This document shows, piece after piece, positions 8,014 through 16,926 of a DNA stretch of 64,000 nt. Source of the stretch: Hirschia sp964342355. GTDB lineage: Bacteria > Pseudomonadota > Alphaproteobacteria > Caulobacterales > Hyphomonadaceae. The number at the start of each line of letters is the position of its first letter. Within the stretch, counting starts at the first letter, position 1. A program made the position numbers and the translations under genes. A model generated the notes under the pieces. It was not told the origin of the DNA. It worked only from the letters and a program-made list of their open reading frames with translations, and made no database searches. The stretch covers positions 12,331-76,330 of the forward strand of contig CAYFFG010000017.1 of the NCBI GenBank assembly GCA_964342355.1, given 5' to 3'.

Positions 8014-9023
8014 TACATTTAGGTCGAATTTTAGTCTGGACGATTTGCATGTACTGGTTATTCGCAGCGTCAGCTTGTGCGCCAATGACACAGGGGCGAT
8101 TTGAGAAGTTGGATATTTCCTTGCAGCCTCATTTTGATGTCGAGAATGCGTTTTTCTACGCCAACGATGGAGCTCCGCTGGGGTTATCTGTGTGGGGGCT
8201 GGATAAAAACCCAAAACCGGAAACTGTGATCGTCGGCGTACATGGAATGAACGATTATGCCGGGGCTTTTCGGTGGTCAGCGCCATTCTGGGCAGAAGAA
8301 GGCGTCGTCACTTATGCTTATGATCAACGTGGGTTTGGTCGTTCACCTAATTTCGGTGTTTGGCCAGAAGAAGAGCTCATGCGGGATGATTTGCGCACGG
8401 CTGTGCGCATTGCGCGCGATCGCCATCCAGACGCAGAAATCGCCGTGCTTGGCGTTTCGATGGGAGCGGCGGTTGCGATGACGGCATTTGCTTCCGGCGA
8501 ACCGCCAGAGGCTGATGTGCTGATTTTGTCCGGACCTGGGTTTCGTGGGTGGGGAGCGTTGCCGCTTGTTTATCAGGCAAGCTTGTGGACGAGCGCGCAT
8601 GTGCGTCCGGATTGGGTCGTGCGACCGCCAAAGGGTATTAAGGTCACGCCGACAGATAATCGTGAAGTTCTTCAAGTCCATTGGGAAGATCCATATTTTC
8701 AAAAAACCAACCGGATTGATTCCGTTCACGGCGTGGTGACGGTCATGGAACGTGCGCATGAAGTTGCGCGCAGGCTACCATCACACATTCCCACATTGGC
8801 GCTTTACGGCGGACGTGATCAGATTGTGCCGCTAGCTGGGGTCAAGCGAACAACAAAGCGCCTGCCTGGGCATGTTAAGACGGCTTATTATCCTAACGGG
8901 TACCACATGCTGCTGCGCGACCTTGGACGGCAAGCATTACTAGAAGATGTGTTGTCGTTTGCGCGTGATCCAAGCGCGGAATTGCCTTCAAATCCGCCCG
9001 AATGGCCGTGGCGAGGGCAATAA
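8010..9023 (+). CDS. Alpha/beta hydrolase, monoacylglycerol lipase/S33-like
   Basis: A 337-residue serine hydrolase with a hydrophobic N terminus and a possible lipobox (ASA-Cys23, suboptimal at -3). It is probably membrane- or envelope-attached. HGMNDYAGAF is the oxyanion region, GVSMG the nucleophile elbow, GGRDQIVP carries the Asp and NGYHMLL the His. The pattern fits lysophospholipase/monoacylglycerol lipase (COG2267). The start is TTG at 8010, inside the stop codon of the preceding gene; starting at ATG 8049 would truncate the signal. The substrate is inferred only. Confidence 0.78.
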   Translation: MIHLGRILVWTICMYWLFAASACAPMTQGRFEKLDISLQPHFDVENAFFYANDGAPLGLSVWGLDKNPKPETVIVGVHGMNDYAGAFRWSAPFWAEEGVVTYAYDQRGFGRSPNFGVWPEEELMRDDLRTAVRIARDRHPDAEIAVLGVSMGAAVAMTAFASGEPPEADVLILSGPGFRGWGALPLVYQASLWTSAHVRPDWVVRPPKGIKVTPTDNREVLQVHWEDPYFQKTNRIDSVHGVVTVMERAHEVARRLPSHIPTLALYGGRDQIVPLAGVKRTTKRLPGHVKTAYYPNGYHMLLRDLGRQALLEDVLSFARDPSAELPSNPPEWPWRGQ

Positions 9024-9101
9024 ACAGCATCAATACATTGAAATCTCAGGAAACGATCATCTCATTGTTAACCGTGTTGGCGTAGGGTGATCGACGGTTG
9101 A

Positions 9102-10301
9102 ATGCGTACTCAGGTGGTGGAAAGCGACATAATCGTGCTTGCCCAGTTAAAAAACGTAACAGATGCAGACGGCAGGGCTGAGCTCCTGGCGCGCATTGGT
9201 GCGTGGTGGGATGGCAAAGATTTTGATCCTGAGACGATGAAGAATGCGGGTGCAAGCGCTTCTAAGTCTTCTGACCAAGATGAAGCGCCAAACTTGAAGC
9301 CTCTCCCAAAAGGCAAAAATATTTCAAAGCCGCCACCCCGTGTTGGCGCTTTGGAAAATATCTGGGGTCGCGGGCGGTTCATGCCGGGCGACGGCGTGTT
9401 TGATAGCAAGCTTATAGATGCTTTGGGGCGTGTGCGCGGCCGAATTGGTAAAGTCGGCCTGCTTGGAGTTGATTCCGTTTCAACAGATGTCCTTGCGGCG
9501 GCGGCCGGTGAAGAAGTCGAGCTTGTGGAATGGCGCAAACCGTGTGGGCTGCGCTCAAGTCAGATTGTTGAAAACGCACATGTGAAAACCTGTGATCTGG
9601 ACCGCGTAAACGTATTTGAAGATTCATCGCTGAAAGCGCTCTTGTCCGTCGAGGTCATGTCGTTTGTTGACCACAAGGCAGGATTGTCGGCGCGCATGCA
9701 TCGCGCACTGCGTGAAGGCGGACGTTGGGCGATTGTCGATTATGTCGTGAAAGAAGACTTTACGCCCAAAGCGTCATTTGCGTCTTCGTGGGCCGAACCG
9801 CAGTTGCTGAAAGAAAGACAGCTTGAATCCCATCTGGAGACGACTGGTTTCCAGATTGTCAGCAAACAAGATGTTACGGGTGCGGTGATCAACGCGGCTA
9901 GGGCTGCGTTTGCGCGTCTGGGGCCGATGTTAGAAGACCTGGTTGCAGAAGGCGTAAAGGGCAAAGAAGGCGCCTTGATGATGCAAGAGCTTTCCTGGGA
10001 GGCGGCAGCGTGGCGAGCGCGGTTAAAGCTCCTGGAGAAAGGCGCATTGCAGGTCGTTATCTGGATAGCTGAAAAGCCAGGCGCACAGACCTCAGAAGAG
10101 GTTGTCCCGCCAATTGCAGCTGAAACTGCCGCAGTGAAGGAAGAACCTTCTGAAAATGAGTGGAAAGTTGAAGAAGGTTCAGATGTCAGCGCTGATATGA
10201 AGGCTGCGATAGCTGAGGCAGAAAACGAAGATGATGGCTGGGACGCCGAGGAAGAGACTGAAGAACTCGATCAAAGCGCAGTAGATAGTCTCTTCGACTA
10301 G
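9102..10301 (+). CDS. Methyltransferase-like protein with FliM-like C-terminal tail
   Basis: A 399-residue cytoplasmic protein. Residues about 85-290 look like a degenerate SAM-methyltransferase fold: GRIGKVGLLGVDS, a late ALREGGRWAIVDYV strand and a C-terminal sheet ALQVVIWIAEKP. No clear motif I glycine loop is present, so activity is doubtful. A low-complexity acidic linker (about 320-385) ends in LDQSAVDSLFD. This resembles the CheY-binding peptide of FliM (SQAEIDALL) and the CheZ tail. No adjacent che or flagellar gene was seen. I do not recognise a named family; a role in chemotaxis or motility signalling is inference. Confidence 0.55.
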   Translation: MRTQVVESDIIVLAQLKNVTDADGRAELLARIGAWWDGKDFDPETMKNAGASASKSSDQDEAPNLKPLPKGKNISKPPPRVGALENIWGRGRFMPGDGVFDSKLIDALGRVRGRIGKVGLLGVDSVSTDVLAAAAGEEVELVEWRKPCGLRSSQIVENAHVKTCDLDRVNVFEDSSLKALLSVEVMSFVDHKAGLSARMHRALREGGRWAIVDYVVKEDFTPKASFASSWAEPQLLKERQLESHLETTGFQIVSKQDVTGAVINAARAAFARLGPMLEDLVAEGVKGKEGALMMQELSWEAAAWRARLKLLEKGALQVVIWIAEKPGAQTSEEVVPPIAAETAAVKEEPSENEWKVEEGSDVSADMKAAIAEAENEDDGWDAEEETEELDQSAVDSLFD

Positions 10302-10397
10302 GATTGTTTCAAATCCAATTCCTGAGCTTGCTCGGATAGGCAAACTGCGCAACATCTTCTTGTAATTCTTCAGTTCCCCATCCTGAAAGCAAAAACG

Positions 10398-11441
10398 ATG
10401 TTCGATCTTGAAGCCTTCAAATCTCATGAAAGCGTTCACCTGTTTTTTGACGAGGAAACCGGGCTTCGTGCTGCGATAGCTGTTCACTCGACGGCACTTG
10501 GACCTGCAGCGGGAGGATGCCGCATGTGGGACTACATTGACAGCGCAGCAATGGTGCGGGACGCGTTACGACTTTCAGAAGGCATGAGCTATAAGAATGC
10601 TATGGCGGGATTGCCTCTGGGAGGAGGGAAGGCCGTCATTTGGGGCAATAGCAGGACGGGCAAATCTCCTGAAATTTTTAAAGCCTTAGGGCGCGCGATT
10701 GATAGCTTGGGCGGTAAATACTGGTCTGCTGAAGATGTCGGTGTGTCCACGTCCGATATGACCTATGCGCGGGAAGAAACTCGATATGTTGCTGGCCTGG
10801 ATGAGGGAGAGGCAGCGTCAGGAGATCCATCTCCTATGACGGGGTTGGGGGTGTTCAAAGGCATTGAAGCGACTGCTAAGCGCGCATTGGGTGTTGATAG
10901 CCTAAAAGGCGTTCGTGTCGCTGTTCAGGGTGTCGGGCAAGTCGGCGGTCATGCCTGCCGTCATATGGCGAAGGCAGGAGCCAAACTTTATGTCACCGAC
11001 ATTCATCAGGATGTTTTGGAGCAAATATCCAAAGAAACCGGCGCAGAAATCGTAGCGCCGGACGATATTTATGACGTCGAGGCGGACGTTTTTTCACCCA
11101 ATGCGCTTGGCGGCGTGATTAATGAAAACACCCTATCGCGCTTGAAAGTTAAAGCAATTGCGGGCGGCGCCAACAACCAGCTAGTGGATGAAGCCACTGG
11201 AGAGAAAGTGCGCGAGGCTGGTATATTGTACGCGCCGGATTTCGTCATCAATGGCGGCGGTATTATCAATGTCGCGTCCGAAATATCAGGAAAATATGAT
11301 CGTAACTGGGTTGTGTCCAAGATCGAAACGTTGATTGAGACACTTGATGAAATTCTCAGGCGTTCCCTTCAAGAAGACCGCGCTTCAAGCGAAATTGCTC
11401 TTGAAATGGCAAAAATGCGCATTCTGGCAGCGAAAGCGTAA
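10398..11441 (+). CDS. Glu/Leu/Phe/Val dehydrogenase, leucine dehydrogenase-like
   Basis: An NAD-dependent amino-acid dehydrogenase of 347 residues, close to the leucine dehydrogenase length. LGPAAGGCRMW and MSYKNAMAGLPLGGGK supply substrate-binding and catalytic lysines, EDVGVSTSDM is the conserved acidic motif, and VQGVGQVGGHACR is the NAD-binding loop. It would oxidatively deaminate a branched or aromatic amino acid to the 2-oxo acid, or the reverse. The short length and motif set favour leucine/phenylalanine/valine over glutamate dehydrogenase. The start is ATG at 10398; a run of TTAAG-free leader separates it from the preceding gene. Confidence 0.85.
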   Translation: MFDLEAFKSHESVHLFFDEETGLRAAIAVHSTALGPAAGGCRMWDYIDSAAMVRDALRLSEGMSYKNAMAGLPLGGGKAVIWGNSRTGKSPEIFKALGRAIDSLGGKYWSAEDVGVSTSDMTYAREETRYVAGLDEGEAASGDPSPMTGLGVFKGIEATAKRALGVDSLKGVRVAVQGVGQVGGHACRHMAKAGAKLYVTDIHQDVLEQISKETGAEIVAPDDIYDVEADVFSPNALGGVINENTLSRLKVKAIAGGANNQLVDEATGEKVREAGILYAPDFVINGGGIINVASEISGKYDRNWVVSKIETLIETLDEILRRSLQEDRASSEIALEMAKMRILAAKA

Positions 11442-11642
11442 AATACCGGCCATTATTCTCGCAAAATCTCGTCACAAGAGAGTGAGCACAATTGATAGTT
11501 CGCCTTTAGGGCGAGCAATGTGGCCTGCTTTTTGCTGATGGAGTGAAATCTCGATGTCAGTTTTCACCTGCAAAGAGAGAACAATAGACCGCATGCCGCG
11601 GTTGCGATAAACAGTGAATGGTTAAAGGTCTTGGGGGCCCGT

Positions 11643-11909
11643 ATGTCTGAAGTTGTAGTTCAGTTGGAAGAGCGTGAAGCTGGCGATGATGTTCGGCTCA
11701 TGGATGCTTTGGACGCTTTTGCAAAATGGTGTGATGAGGTGGCCGCTAGCGATGCTGGAGCAGAAGTTGGCGATTTTATGATGACCACAATTCACACAGG
11801 TGACATGCTGCGTCGCAAACTGATCTTTCAAGATCATGCCCAAGCTGATCAATTTCTGGTATTCTGGCGGTCGCGGGGCGGTCGTCAGGTGGTGGCCAAC
11901 GTTTCCTGA
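11643..11909 (+). CDS. Small hypothetical protein
   Basis: An 88-residue protein I do not recognise. It is rich in acidic residues and predicted helical (MSEVVVQLEEREAGDD, LMDALDAFAKWCDEVAA). It ends with a basic and aromatic stretch (QFLVFWRSRGGRQVV). No signal peptide or membrane segment is present. Start choice: ATG 11643, with GGGGG five bases upstream; an in-frame TTG at 11631 is less likely. The next gene on the same strand is 160 bases away, so no operon is implied. Reading-frame integrity and coding style like its neighbours support a real gene. Confidence 0.55.
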   Translation: MSEVVVQLEEREAGDDVRLMDALDAFAKWCDEVAASDAGAEVGDFMMTTIHTGDMLRRKLIFQDHAQADQFLVFWRSRGGRQVVANVS

Positions 11910-12071
11910 TTTCTGTGTTGAGGGAACGAACTGTTCCCTATAGGCCGTTTTGATATTGCAGATTTTATGGTGTGACAAAGGTTAACCGTCGAATCCAAAC
12001 ATTGTTCTTATTCTGACCGGTACGGTTCGTTTCAGGGTGTCTTTCGCACAAAGACGCTCTATATCAAGAAG

Positions 12072-13205
12072 ATGTTTCTTAATTCTCCCAAAATGCGGGT
12101 TGCTGTTGTTGGTGGCGGTTTAGTTGGCCTGTGCGCCGCGCTGCGATTAAGCGAAGCTAATGCGCACGTCTCGATTTTTGACGCCGCGCAACCCGGTGAG
12201 GGCGCAAGCTGGGCAGCCGCAGGGATGTTAGCTCCCGCGTATGAATCCGCAGCAGAACCTGGTGCGCACCCTCAGCTCTTTGATCTTTGTGTGGCTGGTG
12301 CGACGGCCTGGAAGGCGTTTGGGGAGTGGATTGAAGATAAGCATCCGGGCGTACTGAGCCTTGATGGCCCAGGCGCGCTTGCTTGCGCAGTCACAGCTCA
12401 ACAAGTGGCAAATTTGGATAGTCTCGCCAAGGCGATGGATGCTCGGCAAGTGGCGTATAATCGATTGGATGGATGTGAAGCGCGCAAAGCTGACAACAAT
12501 CTGTCCCCAAATGTTTTGGCGGCTCTTGAAATGCCGACAGATCAGCAAGTGGATAATTGGGGTGTTCTATCTGCTTTGAAGACGCGATTGAACGAGGTTG
12601 GAGTTCCAATACATGCAAACCAGACAGTCGACAGGTTATCGTCAAATGCGTCCGGTTGGGACATTCCGGGATTTGGCGTCTTTGATAAAATAGTCTGGGC
12701 GACGGGCGTTGACGCTGCTGCGCAAATCCTAATTGACGGTGTGCCGGTACAGTTGTGTCCTGATAGCGCAATTGTGCCTGTAAAGGGACAGTTACTCTCC
12801 ATTGCGCCATCGCCAGTAACACCTCACCGCGTTTTGCGATTTGGGGCGGGTTATGTGGCGCCGAAGGCGTCTCGCGTCGTCATTGGCGCAACGTCAGAGT
12901 GGGGCGTGAACGACAGGTCTGTGACCGATGAGGCTACTATTTTACTTCGACAACAGGCTGCTGAGATATGCCCTGGACTTGCTCACGGTGACATCCAAAT
13001 GGCGTGGGCTGGTGTGCGTCCAGGCACACCCGATCACGCGCCAATCATCGGCCGGACTCAATTTGATGGGATTGTACTGGCCGCAGGACATTATCGAAAC
13101 GGCATATTGTTGTCCCCGCTCACGGGCGAGTATGTGCGTGACATACTTTTGGAAAAAGATCTCTCTCCCTTAGCGGAGGCATTCAGTGTAGAGAGGTTTT
13201 TATAA
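12072..13205 (+). CDS. thiO: FAD-dependent glycine oxidase-like protein
   Basis: A 377-residue DAO-family oxidase. GGGLVG (14-19) binds FAD. The signature SWAAAGMLAPAYES is typical of ThiO/glycine oxidase, as is the C-terminal AWAGVRPGTPDHAPIIG followed by GHYRNGILLSPLTG. ThiO makes dehydroglycine for the thiazole of thiamine. No thiS, thiG or thiE lies next to it, so it could instead be a general D-amino acid or glycine oxidase. ATG 12072 gives seven extra residues over ATG 12093; neither has a strong ribosome site. Confidence 0.75.
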   Translation: MFLNSPKMRVAVVGGGLVGLCAALRLSEANAHVSIFDAAQPGEGASWAAAGMLAPAYESAAEPGAHPQLFDLCVAGATAWKAFGEWIEDKHPGVLSLDGPGALACAVTAQQVANLDSLAKAMDARQVAYNRLDGCEARKADNNLSPNVLAALEMPTDQQVDNWGVLSALKTRLNEVGVPIHANQTVDRLSSNASGWDIPGFGVFDKIVWATGVDAAAQILIDGVPVQLCPDSAIVPVKGQLLSIAPSPVTPHRVLRFGAGYVAPKASRVVIGATSEWGVNDRSVTDEATILLRQQAAEICPGLAHGDIQMAWAGVRPGTPDHAPIIGRTQFDGIVLAAGHYRNGILLSPLTGEYVRDILLEKDLSPLAEAFSVERFL

Positions 13206-13280
13206 CAGCCCAATATTTCAGAATTAACGAAAGTTTGACGCTCCCTGATTAATTTACTGGTATTGTCTCCGGGAGCGAAC

Positions 13281-14105
13281 ATGTCTGACGTCTCTTTGAA
13301 TGCTGCTTCATTGTCTGCTGCCGCCAACAAGGCTGGCGTCAACAGAGCGTTGCGCTTAGCTGCAAGTGAGACTGGTGTTGATTTCGACTATCTTTTCAGA
13401 ACTGCGCAACGGGAATCTTCCCTAAATCCCGAAGCGAAGGCCAGAACCTCTTCGGCAACAGGGTTATTCCAGTTTACAGACGCGACATGGCTGTCGGTTG
13501 TTGATCGCTACGGTGAGAAATACGGCATCGGCACATCGGATAGCGGTCAATCGCTGCCAAAAGATGAAGTTTTAGCGCTGCGAAACGATCCCGTTGCATC
13601 TGCTCGGCTTGCTGCTGAACTTGCCAATGAAAACGCTGCGTTGCTGGAAAACCGTATCGGTCGTGAACCCACCTCTCAGGAATTATATTCTGCACATTTT
13701 CTAGGACCGGCGGGCGCGGCTCGTTTGATTGAGGCAGTGCGCGATAACCCTCGGGCAAACGCGTCTGAACTGTTCCCTGCAGCAGCCAGAGCCAATCCGG
13801 CGATATTCAACTCCAAAGATGGAGAACCACGCTCAGTCAGCGCGGTCTATTCCCGATTGACAGGACATCGCTTATCGGACGTAGACGGGGTGGAGGTTGC
13901 AAGTTCAGATACAGTGTCTCGACCGACAGGTTACGCGCCTGTTTTTGAGGAAGCATCTTCCTATCGCACCGCTTACTCTGCGCCATCCGTTACAGGGGCG
14001 CCAGTGAGCGCTCTAAGTGGTGTCAAATTGACTTCAGGTCTTCTGCTAACGCTTCTTGATCTTCAGGAGCGACACTTATCACAAGGCAGTGAAGCAGAGA
14101 AATAA
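13281..14105 (+). CDS. Lytic transglycosylase domain protein
   Basis: A 274-residue SLT-domain (family 1 lysozyme-like) protein. Catalytic Glu45 sits in QRESSLNP and the GLFQF motif is at 61-65, followed by the long AELANENAALL helix and a second motif ELYSAHFLGPAGAARL. It should cleave glycan strands of peptidoglycan to make local openings. No N-terminal signal peptide is visible, so export may depend on a dedicated machine such as the flagellar or another secretion apparatus. ATG 13281 has GGGAG upstream. The C terminus (about 200-274) is low-complexity and hydrophobic. The DUF2336 gene follows on the same strand. Confidence 0.82.
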   Translation: MSDVSLNAASLSAAANKAGVNRALRLAASETGVDFDYLFRTAQRESSLNPEAKARTSSATGLFQFTDATWLSVVDRYGEKYGIGTSDSGQSLPKDEVLALRNDPVASARLAAELANENAALLENRIGREPTSQELYSAHFLGPAGAARLIEAVRDNPRANASELFPAAARANPAIFNSKDGEPRSVSAVYSRLTGHRLSDVDGVEVASSDTVSRPTGYAPVFEEASSYRTAYSAPSVTGAPVSALSGVKLTSGLLLTLLDLQERHLSQGSEAEK

Positions 14106-14215
14106 GCTAGTTTTACACACATTTCCCGTAGATCCGGGCGAACAAGTTAACGGTTTGCTTATCAATCTGATTGAAGAATCGACGGGCTAATTCGAATTCC
14201 TAAAGGTTCTTGATT

Positions 14216-15370
14216 ATGTCTGTGAGCACTATGCGCAGCAATCTTACGCACGATGACATCCGTCGACTGGTGAAAGGCGCTACTCCAGAAGCGCGTGCGA
14301 ATGCTGCTCACAAGATCTGTCGCCGTATTGATAATGCAAAGTTATCACCTGGCGATCGCGCCAACGCCGACGAAATCATGAAAATTTTGGCCGAGGACAC
14401 TGCAGCGCTGGTGCGCCGTACCCTGGCTGTTACGTTGCGCTCGTCTCCAAACCTGCCGCATGATCTGGCGATGAAGCTTGCGCGCGACATCGAAAGCGTT
14501 GCTGCGCCGATACTGAAGCATTCGCCCATATTGTCCGAAGACGATTTGATCGAGCTTGTGCTTTGTTCTTCACCCGAAAAGCAAGTCGCCATCGCCGAAC
14601 GTGAAACAGTCGCTGAGGCGGTTGTGGAGGTCATTGCTGAGCATGGTGACCAGGAAGCTGTGGAAGCGGCGTCACTAAATGAAGGCGCTGCATTTTCGGA
14701 ACGCGCTTATGAATCCACGCTGCGTCGTTTTTCCGAGAGCGAAAGTGTAAAGAGCGCGATCATTTCGCGTAAAAACATACCGGTCGGCATCGCTGAAAAG
14801 CTCGTTTCGATCGTAACGGGCGAACTTTTTGATCGCCTTGTTAATCAGCACGAATTGCCTCCCCAGCTGGCTATTGAGCTGGCGTCAGGCGCAAGAGAGC
14901 GTGCGACATTAGACTTGGTTGAACAAGCCGGTCTCAGCACGGATCCGGGCCGGTTTGTTCAGCAATTGAATTTGAATGGCCGCCTGACGCCGTCAATCAT
15001 TATGCGTGCATTGTGTTTGGGCTATATGCCTTTTGTCGAATGGGCATTGGCAGAGTTGGCGGGCGTGCCACACTCTAAAGCCTGGTTGATGATCCACGAC
15101 ACAGGAAGTCTGGGATTGAAAACTATTTTCGATCGTGCCGGTTTGCCTTCAGGTATGATGACAGCTTTCAAACTGGGTGTTGAGGTCTATCACAACACCG
15201 ATCTTGATGGTGAAAACGGTGACCGCGAGCGCTTCCGCAAGCGCATGACAGAACGTGTGCTGACCCAGTTCCAAGCTATTCCGCGCGCCGATCTTGAATA
15301 CTTGCTTGAGAAGCTGGATGCGATCGAGGAAGGCCGTGAATATGGCATTCTGGCAAACCCTGCTGCTTAA
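14216..15370 (+). CDS. DUF2336 domain-containing protein
   Basis: A 384-residue, almost wholly alpha-helical repeat protein typical of alphaproteobacteria. The pattern DDIRRLVKGATPEARANAAHKICRRID, then repeated helices with LP-x-LA or IP-x-A turns (NLPHDLAMKLA, NIPVGIAEKLV, ELPPQLAIELA), matches DUF2336. Its biochemical role is not established; several members are encoded among motility or cell-cycle genes. ATG 14216 is preferred over TTG 14210 because AAAGG lies upstream. A strong terminator follows. Confidence 0.75.
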   Translation: MSVSTMRSNLTHDDIRRLVKGATPEARANAAHKICRRIDNAKLSPGDRANADEIMKILAEDTAALVRRTLAVTLRSSPNLPHDLAMKLARDIESVAAPILKHSPILSEDDLIELVLCSSPEKQVAIAERETVAEAVVEVIAEHGDQEAVEAASLNEGAAFSERAYESTLRRFSESESVKSAIISRKNIPVGIAEKLVSIVTGELFDRLVNQHELPPQLAIELASGARERATLDLVEQAGLSTDPGRFVQQLNLNGRLTPSIIMRALCLGYMPFVEWALAELAGVPHSKAWLMIHDTGSLGLKTIFDRAGLPSGMMTAFKLGVEVYHNTDLDGENGDRERFRKRMTERVLTQFQAIPRADLEYLLEKLDAIEEGREYGILANPAA

Positions 15371-15390
15371 CAGCCTTTTTTAAAATCATG

Positions 15391-15428
15391 AAAAAAGCCC
15401 TGGATGATATGATCTCCGGGGCTTTTTT
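15391..15428. terminator. Bidirectional intrinsic terminator
   Basis: AAAAAAGCCC and GGGCTTTTTT form a ten-base stem, with an inner GGA/TCC extension around a short loop. Both strands carry a T-run, so it serves the two convergent genes that end at 15370 and 15430. Confidence 0.92.
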
Positions 15429-15429
15429 A

Positions 15430-16158
15430 TTATCCGTCCAGGCGAGGGGAGATTGCGTGCTCAACACCTAGCTGACGCAGAGCTTCTGCATCTTGCCAGG
15501 AAGCGTTTTCTGCATAAAGCAGCGTGCCAGAGCCAATGGCTGCGTCCACCCGGTCTTCCAACAAGGGCAGTTCATGCATGGCGCGGCTGTCTATGCGGAT
15601 AGCTTCGACAATCGTGCCCAGATAGCTGCCAAAAGGGCAGCGCCATGACATGCGTGCGTCTACACCGATACGAAATCCGCGACTGAAGAAGCCGTCAATG
15701 TAGGCTTGTCGCATGTATTCGGCTTCAAGCAGGGCTAGATCTGGAAATTCCAAACGGATTTCCTGTGTGCAGATATTGGCGCGACGTGCGCCAGCTTCCG
15801 CTGCCATTGGCGCATCAGGGTGGGACAGCGCAGCAACTGGTGTAACGATGGCGATTGGGCGTGCTTCCAGCTTAAGTCTGGACGCCATACGTCCGGCGAT
15901 TTCCACCATATCGCCGAGCCATGTCGCTGGACAGGATGTGTTCTGCCCACGCGCAAACCCTAAGAAAGCCTGCTCTTCGAAAGTTGTGTTGTATTCCGTA
16001 GCGCAGCCAATGACTTCGCCATCAACCAGATTCTGAATGCGAGTGAAGCGCACCTTTGGGCGCTGAACGACTTCGGAATGATTGTCGTTCGCGATGACTT
16101 TAAAGGGCTGAGATCGCGTCATGTGGTCTGGTCCGGTTATTGTTGTATCTCCGGACAT
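15430..16158 (-). CDS. Degenerate EAL-domain-like protein
   Basis: A 242-residue protein I align by eye to the c-di-GMP phosphodiesterase EAL fold from end to end. The landmarks are present but altered: VDGEVIGCATEY replaces the EAL motif, GFRIGVDARMSW replaces the DDFGTG loop, RIDSRAM replaces KID, LLYAENASW replaces AEGVET, and HAISPRL replaces QGY. The loss of all metal and catalytic ligands predicts no hydrolysis. It may bind c-di-GMP or act purely as a protein partner. ATG 16158 is used; ATG 16122 is an alternative. It faces DUF2336 across a terminator and precedes an Hpt-like gene's end by about 120 bases. Confidence 0.6.
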   Translation of the reverse strand: MSGDTTITGPDHMTRSQPFKVIANDNHSEVVQRPKVRFTRIQNLVDGEVIGCATEYNTTFEEQAFLGFARGQNTSCPATWLGDMVEIAGRMASRLKLEARPIAIVTPVAALSHPDAPMAAEAGARRANICTQEIRLEFPDLALLEAEYMRQAYIDGFFSRGFRIGVDARMSWRCPFGSYLGTIVEAIRIDSRAMHELPLLEDRVDAAIGSGTLLYAENASWQDAEALRQLGVEHAISPRLDG

Positions 16159-16280
16159 TAACAAAACAGACTAAAGGTCTAGCGAAAGCGCGCGCAGCAA
16201 TTTGAATGAACATCAAAAGCTGATGGCTATATTTCAGTAAGGATTGTTTCTCTTTGGATAATTACGGTTCCGAAGGAGAT

Positions 16281-16799
16281 TTATTCCTCGTCTTTATCTT
16301 GTGACGGCAGCGTGTTCTTGGCTTCAAATTCGCCAACACGCACCTCAAGTTCTTCGACAAGCTTTGACCCAATCGGGTGGTCTTCTGTCTTGATGTGGCC
16401 TTTGATTGCGGCGCGAATACCGTCAATGTGCCCTTTGATCAAAACAGCAGGCGCCTTGGCGCGGTCAACATCATCATTTGTCAGTCGGCAAAGCAATGAC
16501 GCCATACGACCAACCAGGGGGTATTCGTAGGTCTTTGCTAGGCCCTTGAGATCGTGAGATACCGCGTGGACGGCATTGATAGCGTCGATCTTGTTGTCTT
16601 CGCTTTCATATTTAGCCCACGCTTCATCGAGGCGGGTAAGCTCGTCTTCAATCCAGTTCTGAAATTCACCAGAAAGGTCCTGCAGGGCCTTTTCCGCCTT
16701 TGCGATAGCGCTCCGGTCCATCGGAGACAGGCTGCCTCCCACCTTCGCTTTCAAAGCGTTTGGCGGAGTAAAGATCTCGATAGGTTTGGATCGGGACAT
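16281..16799 (-). CDS. Hpt domain-containing phosphotransfer protein
   Basis: A 172-residue helical protein with a histidine phosphotransfer signature, AVSHDLKG, placing the likely phospho-accepting His at residue 82. It is followed by the helix LVGRMASLLCRL. A leading 30-residue tail (MSRSKPIEIF) and a charged C terminus flank the domain. It should relay phosphate between a sensor kinase and a response regulator. No kinase or regulator gene adjoins, so partners are unknown. ATG 16799 has GGGAAG upstream. It lies on the same strand as the degenerate EAL gene. Confidence 0.75.
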   Translation of the reverse strand: MSRSKPIEIFTPPNALKAKVGGSLSPMDRSAIAKAEKALQDLSGEFQNWIEDELTRLDEAWAKYESEDNKIDAINAVHAVSHDLKGLAKTYEYPLVGRMASLLCRLTNDDVDRAKAPAVLIKGHIDGIRAAIKGHIKTEDHPIGSKLVEELEVRVGEFEAKNTLPSQDKDEE

Positions 16800-16926
16800 T
16801 ACGTCTTCCCTGTACTGGTCACGGCGCAGACGAAACAGACATTAGCATATTTCGCAAAAGCTGGAAAAACACTAGCCGCCACTGGTTAACAAGACCTTTT
16901 GTAACACAAAGAGAGACACTGTTGGA

